Origin: Monocercomonoides exilis
Taxonomy: Eukaryota > Preaxostyla > Oxymonadida > Polymastigidae
Length of the DNA: 64,000 nucleotides
Assembly (NCBI GenBank): GCA_001643675.2
Contig: LSRY02000016.1
Coordinates: 1,302,001 to 1,366,000, forward strand
Direction of reading: 5' to 3'
Positions 55,553-64,000 of this stretch are shown here, piece by piece. A program made the position numbers and the translations under genes. The notes beneath the pieces were generated by a model. It saw only the letters and a program-made list of their open reading frames with translations. It was not told where the DNA came from and did no database searches. Each line of letters opens with the position of its first letter. Positions within the stretch are counted from its first letter, which is position 1.

Positions 55553-55974
55553 TCATTCGACTTTTTCATCTTCTTCATTATCTTTTTGCGAAGAATCATC
55601 ATCGTTTTCATTTTTTTCTTCGGATTCCTGAATTAATTTTTCAAGTTCTGCAACTGGTTTTTTCCCTTCAAGTATTTTCTTTCTCATAGCTTTCGCTTTT
55701 GCAGCCTTTGTGGAATCAGCTTTAACAAGCAACATTTTTACTTTGTCTCGTTGAGTTTTTTCCAAGCAATCTTTTTCAATTATTTTTGTTAGATTGGACG
55801 ACATTTGCTAAATAAAAATATTAAAAATAGAAAAAATATTGCCCGCGCAAAACCGAATCAATAAAATGAGACTTTTCTCGCACTTAATGCTATATTTTTA
55901 TGTGGCTTTTTAGGGGCCCCCTTTCTTGGCTGAGATACAGCCCTATTCCCTCCTTTTTTTGAGCCTTGAGCCAT
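55553..55974 (-). CDS. Small basic/acidic protein, DUF2462 (UPF0390, C19orf53)-like
   Basis: Two exons, 55974-55873 and 55807-55553 (65-nt intron, phase 0), give 118 residues. The N-terminus MAQGSKKGGN and the following PRKGAPKKPHKN are Lys/Arg/Gly-rich. This resembles the opening MAQG and PKK signature of DUF2462 proteins, small nucleolar/basic proteins of unclear function (Leydig cell tumour 10 kDa homologue in animals). The middle is a charged helix (TKAAKAKAMRKKILEGKKP) and the C-terminus is acidic (SEEKNENDDDSS). Without the first exon the reading frame alone would start at MSSNLTK and lose the family mark. It is convergent with the SF-assemblin gene (218 bp) and divergent, 48 bp away, from the next small gene. 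Confidence 0.55.
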
Positions 55975-56022
55975 TTTTGGAAAAACTATACATCAGATCG
56001 ATAAAAGATCAATTTTGTTGCA
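55975..56022. promoter_or_regulatory. 48-bp divergent intergenic region
   Basis: Only 48 bp separate two opposing start codons. If both gene models hold, the promoters and leaders of the two genes are overlapped here or leaders are almost absent. The sequence is AT-rich with GATCGATAAAAGATC, a short imperfect palindrome. Confidence 0.4.
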
Positions 56023-56364
56023 ATGATTTACGATACACGTTCAACTATTTATAGTTTGTCGCTATTTATTAGTATTCCCAAATAATTATTTATTATTATT
56101 TGCATTAAATTTAGAGTCATTTTTAACTTCATCTGGAACATCTCCGTTTGTTTTCCTTTTTCATTCTTTGTGATATTTTTCTTGCATTGAATGTTGTATT
56201 TATGAAATTCTTATCAACTGTGCATATTTAGTGATGTTCAAGCTATTTTGAGAGCACTCGAATCATATGATCCACATGCTTCATCTGCATCAAAGACAGC
56301 CCCATCATCCACACCAGAAGCATCATCTTCAGCAACGCCTTCATCCTCAGAAGAGAAGAAATAA
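56023..56364 (+). CDS. Small unknown protein, 72 residues, three exons
   Basis: I do not recognise it. Exons 56023-56053, 56115-56169 and 56232-56364 (introns 61 and 62 nt, phases 1 and 2) give a 72-residue protein. It begins MIYDTRSTIYKSFLTSSG, continues SPFVFLFHSFDVQAILRALE-SYDPH, and ends in an Ser/Ala/Pro-rich tail closing with SEEKK and TAA. The ordered part (about 45 residues) has a beta-helix look: hydrophobic PFVFLF followed by an amphipathic DVQAILRALE helix. No single open frame exceeds the last exon, so the gene is easy to miss. Support is the joint consistency of two introns of typical size and the codon-like composition of all three exons. It could be a subunit of a complex too short to identify by eye. 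Confidence 0.45.
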
Positions 56365-56543
56365 ATTAACCAAATACACATTTCTTGATTTTTCACCTCA
56401 TATTATTGGGCCAAAGAACATTCAAGGAAATATTTTATTTTTATTTTTTGGATGATCACAAATAAAGAACAATGCAAAAATTATTAAAAATCATTTTCAT
56501 TTTTTTTTGTTTTTGCAAATTACGATTAATTTCAACGTCTTCA

Positions 56544-59500
56544 TCAGTTCAAATTTAGTAGAAGAGTCCATGCTCTCACAGAAGGACTATCTGATCTTGA
56601 AGAAAAAATACTGTTAAGAAGCAGCTCGACCTCATCCACTTGTTGCTTTAATAGTTGTAACCTTGAAATAAAGGAAGACGTTCCCTTTAAGCAATTTGGA
56701 ATTTGTAGGCTGCGTTTTCGAGACTGAAAAATTGAGCTTGATTGAATCCCAAGAGAATTTATAATCTCTTCTTCTTTAATTTGTTCATCAATAGCAGCTG
56801 TAACCTCTGATGTGATGGCTGAAGAAAGGTCTAAAAGAAGAAGGGAAGTGTTTATTAGAGAAAGCAGAGCATTTCGAATCACTGCAGTCCGTGGAGTGAG
56901 GGCGCATCTTTCAGTAATCGTTGCCAGATAGGTGTTATGAGCATCGCTAACGTGCCCAATGTGCGTACAATGAATGCCAAGATGAGCAGAATGATGTGAA
57001 CCAGCACCATCATCGCCCAGCGCAACAGGCTGCAGCGCTTTGCACAGGTCCTGCCAGGGCTTGCTGAGTGCAAGTGACAGAAATGCATTGTTAACAGAGC
57101 TGAGGATGTGGATGATGCGATGGCGTGTCAAGAAAAGTGTATGTGCAACAACAGTCTTCAAAAAAGTGGGAGGAAACGTTTTTGGCAGCTTCGATGCTGT
57201 GGAGGCCCACAGGCCCAGTTTCATTTGCAGCAGGAACGAGAATATCGTCTGGTACTGTGCATGGGCAGCGCTATCGATGAGCAGAGAAGTTGGATGAGGA
57301 GCAGAGTATTTCAACGTGATGGACGACACAAATTGCATCACTGGATGGAAAGAAGGTGGAAACGAATTAGCAGTCTGCTGTGCGGAGACAGGCTGCATTC
57401 CCACGCTCAGCCAAGGGCACGCGAAGTTTCCTGAGTAAAGTGATTCCCTCAACCAGCGGCTGACGTCCAGACGAGACGAAAAAAGCTCAATCGATCTGCG
57501 TTCAGAAGGAGGTGGAGAACGCAGTGAGCGTCTATATGCTAAAAAGGAAGACTCAAACAGCTGTGTGGCGAATGAGTGCATCACATCTCCGCGGTTCATC
57601 AGGAAGAAAGAGCGCATGTTTGAAAGATGCTGCAGAAGATAGCCATCTTCGAGGAGAAAGCGAAGCAGCTTGGCGTTTGATGTAGCACATAACGAACGAA
57701 TTGGCAGAGAAAATGACTGTTCCATCAACTCGTCGGGATAGATTCGAAGGAGAGACACTGAAAAATTAATGCATTTATTTATTAAACATTATTTTGAACA
57801 AGTTAAATATGCATAAATCAAATTTCCAATTTTTCATAAAAATACATAAATTCAATTGAGAAATAAAAATAATAAATACCATCCCGAAAGTCAGTCTTGA
57901 ACAAAGAAGCTTCATTTTGGACTGTTTGTTGAGCGTTGAGTGAGAGTGGGTTGATGAAAGACAGCCGAAGAGAAGAAAAAACCTGGGCAAAAATTTTATT
58001 TTTGCATGTTGATTGAATTTGAGGGAGCGAAATTGTGGTTGGGAATATCATGGAAGGCTGCTTAGTAAAGCGAGAAAGGAGAAACGAGGAAGAAGACGAA
58101 GACTCGATGAATGGAAGAGAAGTGGAGGAGAAATGAAGTGTGTTGAATGGGGATTCAGCAGGTGTGGCTGAAGAATAAGTTAAAATTGAAGTGTTCTGAG
58201 CTTCTGTGAATGTGTTTGTGAAATGTGTTTGCTGAATTTGCAGTGATTGAGGTGGATGAAGTTGCAGTTTACTGAATTTCATTGGAATTTCGTTCAAAAC
58301 AGGGGAAGGCGACTCGAAGAGCGCAAAGTTCGGAGGAGGGAAGAAGCGAGGGGCAGCAGGCGAGAGGGAATTCACTGTGGAAGATGGAGTTGAAGAGTTT
58401 TCTTCCCAAATTGATGACAAGTCTTCAGAGCTTTCGTCGTCGTTTGGGTCGATGTTGAAGGAAGGGAACTGGTTGATGAATGAAGTGTAGAGAAGATCGC
58501 CGATGGTGGAATACTCAGAAGAAGAGGAGGAGGAAGAAGAAATTAAACTTTGCTGCTTTTTTGGTGATTGAGAAACCAAAGAAGAAGAAGAAGATGATGA
58601 TGAAGGATGAACTTCACTGGAATCTTCATTAGAACTTGCTGGTAAAAGAGAAAGACTTGTCTCTTGCACCGAATGGAATGAAGGAGACAGTTCAACGCTG
58701 TCTTCTCTTTTGACTAACAGAGCTGAATTCTTTGGGACAATTGCCTTTTCTTCAAATTCATTCTCAGACAGCAACTTGGGAACACACTTATCAATTCTAT
58801 TTTCTGTTCCATTTTCGTCAAATTCCTTTCTTTCAGCCGTATTTCTCTTTGAAACGGACGAAACAGCCATCTTTTTGAACGAGTTGAACATCTGCGACAT
58901 AATCGCATCAGTCATCCCAATCGCCGACGGCGCTTTCAAACCAGACTCCTCTTCTTCATTGCGCGTCCTCTCTGAAACAAGAGCATTCTCCATCCTCTCC
59001 TCAAATCCCAGCGGGCGGGGCATCACTGCACCGCAGCTGAAGTCTTCATAGAGCGTTCTCGCAAAGGGAGTGGAGTGTGCTAAAGCAGAAGAATGGAGCG
59101 GGGTCGGCTTGTGTATAGAAGGGAACAATGAAGCTTCAAAAACGGAGTCTTCGAGGTCTTCAAATAGAGTGTCTGTTTCATTTAGAAGCTGAAGCTGGAG
59201 AGATGGTTGATTGTTTGAAGTGTATGAAAGGCTGCTGCTGCTACTACTACTAACGCTGCTGGTTGAAGGCGACTGAATGAACGAAGGGAAAACATAAGCT
59301 GAGCTGTTACTGTTATTTTCATCGCCATCACCTTCTCTGCTGCTTCCCCCAGGTGATGGAGGCGGTGAATGAATGGAATTAAGTTCTAACAGCTCGTCGT
59401 TTCCAAGGCTTGCAGCAAAAATGTCTTTTGGCCTGACAATTTGGAGTTTTGATGCTTCGGATGAATTGCCTGAAAATTCTTTGTCTGAAAGCTGCTTAAC

Positions 59501-61220
59501 ATTGCTATCATCCCCTTCGATGGCTGAAACGAGAGGTCTTTTCGTGAACGGGATGGTTGTGTCGAGGATGTTCCGAAAGGAAGGAATCGACGAAGAATAA
59601 ACAGATCGGGCAAAGATAGGGAAAGATGAGGTATCAAAGGGCAATCCATCAAAGAGATCAAAAATGTTACTTGAGGTGCGCTTGGAAAGTGAATTGGATG
59701 ATCTAACAAAGCGGTTTGGCGAAGCAGAAACTAAAAGTGAAGAAGAAGAAGAGGAGGAAGAATTCACTGAAAGCTGTACATCGCTTAATTCAATTTGTTT
59801 ATTTTTCTGTTCCTTAGCAGCTTCTTCAATCAGTCGCATGATATGTTCTTTGAAGACCAGCGAAAAGCATTTGTCCTGTTGCTTCTCAGACTGGCTGTTA
59901 TTTCCTTCCTGCCGCAGAAGAAACGCAGACTTCCCCGCTGCTAAAATGTCTGCAATGAGCGGCGCCACAAACGAAGGGCAGATGGCGTCGCTTCCCTTTC
60001 TGGTTTCCCCCAAAGTTTGGTTCGAGCTGGCAGGCATGGCAATGTCGTTGTATGTTAACAGCAGAACAGCAGAGTCCCACTCGCGAAGAGTGTATTTCCC
60101 TTCCTGCTCGTTTGCATTGAACCGAAAGGGCAGCTCATTTGCTGGTGAAATCGTGCGAAGCAGCTTCCGCTCCAGCCTGATCTGCTTTTCAGAAGATGTC
60201 AATTTGCATCTCCCTCGCTTCTCTGGGTGCGAATGGCGGATGCGCCGGCGTTTTGTGGGGCTTGCATCAAACAGCTCATCATCACGCTCAGCAGATGCTT
60301 GGTCTGCCTTCTGCTGGTTCGAAGAACTAGCGCTGGTGTCAGAGAGTGTTATGTCTTTCTCTTCCATTTTTGTAGAGTCGTCGTCCTCTTCCTCTTCTCT
60401 CATGCCAAATTCTTCTCCGTTTTGGAGCATTGAATATGATGCGAAAGAAGCAGATGCATATCTTTCATTGATGCTTTGAGAACTGCTGCCATTAAGTTCT
60501 CCCTTTTTTATCCACTTTTCCAAAGCATCACAATATGGCTTTAATGTCTCGACAAAAATGGAAAAGAAAACTGTGAACAAGTCAATAGATGACCACCATG
60601 ACAACGGCTCAAAAAGTTGTATTTGATCTGATGATTGAATGAAAGATGCTGCAACAGGAGGAATGAAAATGGAACGTGAAGTCGATGAAGAATTTTGATT
60701 GGCTCGTTCGATTTGAGGATACAATCTAACAAGAATGTTGTATAATGTAGTCAAAATGTGAGAAGATATGACAGCTGCTCTCAAGTTCTTTTCGAGTTCA
60801 GATTTTGCCCAAGCTTGTGGATTAATGTCTGTGACAGTCAAAGGAATCAGGGTCTGTTCTTCACGGGCAACATTGTCATTGCAAAATTTAATAAGTGGTA
60901 AAAGTGGACCAAATAATCGTGAAAACGGAGTTATAAACATAAGAAGAAAATCAGAAAAAGGCATTTCTTCAGCGCTTGCATAATGATTTTTAAAAATGAA
61001 AAGTGTTTCATCGAATGATAAAAGAAGTTTTTTCACTTGAGATGCGAATGCCCACATTGTAGGAATTTGAAATGTTCTTAAAAAATAGTTTGTAAACATT
61101 TAAATGATACATAAAGCGTTTTTATGTTAGCAATCAACTTACAAACTTGTGATTACATAATGAATGCATTTGCTCTAAAGCAAATCGAAATCCAGGAACG
61201 TAATCAAAAAAGGAGTCCAT
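56544..61220 (-). CDS. Gamma-tubulin complex component (GCP/Spc97-Spc98 family)
   Basis: GCP proteins form the ring that nucleates microtubules; the C-terminal half binds gamma-tubulin. Exons 61220-61147, 61076-57880 and 57757-56544 (introns 70 and 122 nt) give 1494 residues. The N-terminal helical part (about 1-190) has FDYVPGFRFALEQMH and PFSRLFGPLLPLIKF, like GCP N-terminal bundles. The C-terminal part (about 1090-1490) has LLRFLLEDGYLLQHLSNMRSFFL, then the GDVMHSFATQLFESSF helix, SSRLDVSRWLRESLY, then HAQYQTIFSFLLQMKLGLWA, the region of the strongest family signal, and DAHNTYLATITERCAL. Between them some 850 residues of Ser/Glu-rich low-complexity sequence are inserted. A long insert is characteristic of GCP5/GCP6 rather than GCP2-4, so this may be of that class; I cannot decide from sequence alone. 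It ends TGA, 179 bp from the small gene. Confidence 0.8.
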
Positions 61221-61400
61221 TTAATAATTTTAAAGGGCCTTGGAAGAATTTTTATCTATTTTCAGTCTAAATGCACAAAAATAGCGAATAAAAAAATTGA
61301 ACTTAACCCATACGAATATTTTTTTCATATCTTGTCCATAATATAATTATAACAATTTTGAATTAGATTTTTTGAAAATTGTTTAAGCTCATTCTTCGCA
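61221..61400. promoter_or_regulatory. Divergent promoter region, GCP / POC1
   Basis: These 180 bp of AT-rich sequence separate the start codons of two divergently transcribed genes that both act at the centriole/basal body. A shared control region is possible but nothing in the bases proves it. Confidence 0.45.
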
Positions 61401-63726
61401 ATGAATTTCGATGAAACTTCAGAGGTACGCATTATTTTATAGCTGAGCTATCTTTAATTTTTTCTAAGTTCGTTACAATTGACCGCACATTTCGAGGGCA
61501 TACAGATTCAATTTTATCGGTATCAATAAGTCCAAAAATGAATCAAATTGCATCCGGAAGCAAAGATAAAACTGTAATCGTATGGAATTTTAAAGAGAAT
61601 TGCAGAGCCTTTCGATATAAAGGACACAAAGTGTGCAATCATATTTTTAACTTGAATGTTTAAAGTGAATTTGTTTCAGGGTCCCGTAACAGGAGTTAAA
61701 TTTGCTCCAGATGGAACTCTATTGGCGTCTTGCTCCACTGATGGAGCGGTTAAGTTGTGGGTTCCTAACGTGTTTGCATTTATTTTTTTCTTTGTTTTTG
61801 ATAATTTTATAAACCAAAAATATTTTTAGCGAAGGAAAATCTAAAAGCATTCTTGCTCATTCTGCTCCTGTGCAAGCAGTTGATTTTTCATACGATGGAA
61901 AGTTATTATTAAGTTGCTCGAATGACAAATCAGTAAAAATATTTTCTATGCCAAATCCAACTTTCATGTCATCTTTTTCTGGCCACACAAATTGGGTTCG
62001 TTCTGCGTGTTTCTCACCAGATTCTCGAATTATAGCTTCTGGAAGTGATGATAGAACAGTGAAGTTGTGGAGTGTTAATGACAATTCTTGCATTCATACA
62101 CTTCACGGGCACATTGAGTTTGTAATCATTATTATTTTTCAAGATTTGTTAAAATCTTTTTGTCATAATCAGTTATGTCACTCACGTTGCTTTTCATCCC
62201 CAAGGAACCTGCGTTGCGGTATGTGCTTGTTCCTTTTTAAAAATTTTGAATTTTTATTTTCTAATTAATATAACCTCTTTATAAACAATTAAATGTTTCA
62301 AGGCATGCTCCACTGATCGAATCATTCACATTTGGGATATTCGAAACCAACAACTGCTTCAACGCTATCATGCACACAGCGCAGCAATCAATCAAATCGC
62401 ATTTCATCCTGAAGGTAGATTCCTTCTTTCTTGCTCTGATGATACGAAAGTCAATGTTTGGAAAGCTTTTTATTTCAGTCATAAAAAATCATTCAATAAT
62501 TTTTCTATTCTATTCGACCTTAAATGTTACTTAAATCTTTATTTGCCTTGCCTTAGATGTGGGATTTGGCCACTGGACTTCTTTCGACCACATTTCATGT
62601 GCATCAAAAGCCTGTTCGTGCAGTTGATTGGACGTGCTGTGACAGCATTGTCCGCGCTGCCACGAAAGGCTCCTTGGGACGCAGCGGAACACAGAAACCA
62701 AAAGAAGACAAATTGACAGACTTTTTCGTGAGTGGTGGCGATGACAAGCTGCTTTTCGTGTGGAAAGTTAATGACCTTGATGCTGCCAAAGTAGAAATTG
62801 ATCCACACGACGAGTCAGAGGCAAGCTCAGCGTTTCCTCCGCCCGCTGAAAAGAAAAGCGAGCCCTGGGTCTTCCCCACAAAGGATCCACAAACAACAGT
62901 TCCATTGAGACCGGAGTCCGCTTCTGCTTCTTCTGAAATGATGGCCTCGTCCAGCAGACGCTCACCTGCACATCGCTCATCTGCTTCTCCAACACCATCA
63001 GGCTCAGTTCGATCAGCAGCGTCTTCACGTGCTGGCATGAGGGCGTCTCCAAAATCATCAAAGATGGCTCCTGTCCCACCTCCGTTCCCAGTTCCTGCTT
63101 ATTCTTCGTTTGTGTCGCCGACGCCTGTGCAGATGGATGAAGTGGAGAAAGAGCGGATTGAGCAGAAGACGCAAGCAAAGTACAGACTGCTCAGAACAAG
63201 AGATGCGATTGAGGCAGAGAAGATGCTGACAGAGGAGAAAGAAAGAGAGCTTGCGGAGCTCAAAGAAATTGAAGCAGATAAGAAGAGGGATTATGAAATG
63301 GAAAGGAGGATGGAAGAAAAGAAAGAAAGAGAATTCAAATCGAGGCATGTTGCAGACGATGGAGAGATTGAAATACAGGACAATGATGCCGCCCTCTTCG
63401 ACAAGATGGAAGAACAAGAACAGCAAATTTCCATTTTGACAAAGGTCTGCTTTCATTCGTCTATTCTTTCATTCTTTAATCATTCCATTCTTCAATGTGT
63501 CATGATTGATCAAAAATCACATTTTTCTTTTGTTTTTAATAGAGTTTAGAAATCATGGATGTTCGACAGCGCAGTTGCGAGACAAAGCTTCAAAATATTG
63601 AGATCCTTCTCCAACGTTTGCTTTTTTCATTTCTTTTTCTTTTTTTTGATTATTTTCTATTATTTTATAAATATTGCACTTATTTCCTAAAAATTATCAG
63701 AAATTATGAAGCAACTTGGCATGTAA
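61401..63726 (+). CDS. POC1: POC1 centriolar WD40 protein
   Basis: POC1 stabilises centriole/basal-body triplets. Nine exons fit in phase: 61401-61424, 61469-61630, 61680-61771, 61830-62117, 62173-62218, 62303-62455, 62557-63444, 63543-63615 and 63701-63726, giving 583 residues; introns are 44-101 nt. Seven WD40 blades fill residues 1-330: FRGHTDSIL, KGHKGPVTG, LAHSAPVQA, FSGHTNWVRS, LHGHIDYVTH, HAHSAAINQI and HVHQKPVRA. Family-typical strings include GSKDKTVIVWNF, SDDRTVKLWSV, FHPQGTCVAACSTDRIIHIWDIR and LSCSDDTKV. A Ser/Pro linker and charged helix follow. The C-terminal short coiled coil (SLEIMDVRQRSCETKL, then EILLQQIMKQLGM) corresponds to the POC1 C-terminal motif and is only complete if the last 26-nt exon is included. 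The first coding exon is 24 nt. Blade 7 contains an insert (SLGRSGTQKPKEDKL). It is divergent from the GCP gene. Confidence 0.92.
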
Positions 63727-64000
63727 AAATCAATAGTTGAAATTCACGTCATTATTCTTTCTATAAAATCACGTCTTTTTTTCCTCTTTCTCTTTCATTT
63801 TTGGCACTTCACTTTTTCTCTTCAATCGCATTATTACAATATTTCATTCATCAACTCCAGCATTTTCCATCATTTTCTTTCTTTCTTTCTTTTGAACTGT
63901 TTAGTGAAGTGATAAATATTCTATTATTTTATTCTATTCAATAAAAATTTTTTTTTCAAGTCGCACCTGGTTTCCCAGCAGCCAACACATCGTCCACCAT
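63727..64000. other. AT-rich right end of window
   Basis: This stretch follows the POC1 stop. It is pyrimidine-rich on the plus strand (runs of TTTC) with no reading frame that I can support. CAG acceptor-like sites near 63,977-63,981 could belong to a gene beyond the window. Confidence 0.4.

Noticed and set aside
61517-61530. GTATCAATAAG as a splice donor in POC1
   Set aside because: Reading straight through gives the perfect first WD blade (SVSISPKMNQIASGSKD), so this GT is coding.

Overview
The window looks like nuclear DNA of an anaerobic flagellated protist. My best placement is an oxymonad (Preaxostyla, Metamonada) of the Monocercomonoides/Blattamonas type. The reasons are: AT-rich, gene-poor spacers between more GC-balanced genes; short GT-AG introns, about 30 that I can place, mostly 44-122 nt; TAA and TGA used as ordinary stops; proteins stuffed with Ser-, Glu- and Lys-rich low-complexity inserts; genes for flagellar, centriolar and striated-fibre proteins; and huge surface proteins with chlamydial-PMP-like repeats plus a cytoplasmic kinase-like domain, which I associate with oxymonads. 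The placement is inference: I could not run a search.

Layout. 1-6876 (+): 3' part of a giant surface protein (repeat ectodomain, one membrane span, pseudokinase-like tail) carrying one apparent frame break near 2.39 kb. 6.9-9.1 kb: AT-rich spacer. 9075-12262 (-): glycogen phosphorylase in 4 exons, divergent from an ER Hsp110/GRP170-like chaperone (12420-18235, +). 18573-20894 (+): unrecognised charged protein. 21164-26265 (+): CFAP57-like WD40/coiled-coil axonemal protein. 27712-35562 (+): complete second surface protein whose cytoplasmic tail is almost identical to that of the first. 35.6-45.2 kb: a gene desert holding a badly decayed coding region (about 37.8-40.8 kb) and a fragment of a third surface-protein gene on the minus strand (41.7-41.96 kb). 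45.3-63.7 kb: a dense intron-containing block with a TMEM115-like Golgi protein, a PDK1-type kinase (8 exons, enormous Ser-rich linker before its PH domain), an SF-assemblin/beta-giardin-like protein, two small divergent genes (a DUF2462/UPF0390-like protein and an unknown 72-residue protein), a gamma-tubulin complex component, and POC1.

How they fit together. Four genes concern the microtubule/basal-body apparatus: CFAP57 (axoneme), SF-assemblin (striated root fibres), the GCP protein (microtubule nucleation) and POC1 (centriole). PDK1 and the surface pseudokinases belong to signalling, the GRP170-like chaperone and TMEM115 to the secretory route that such surface proteins need, and glycogen phosphorylase to carbohydrate mobilisation. 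The most unusual element is the surface receptor family: divergent ectodomains joined to a roughly 1-kb near-identical cytoplasmic cassette present in two copies 28.7 kb apart, with debris of another copy between that region and the next genes.

Exon coordinates were derived by hand from reading-frame continuity, GT/AG sites and family conservation. They are internally consistent in phase but unverified by transcripts.
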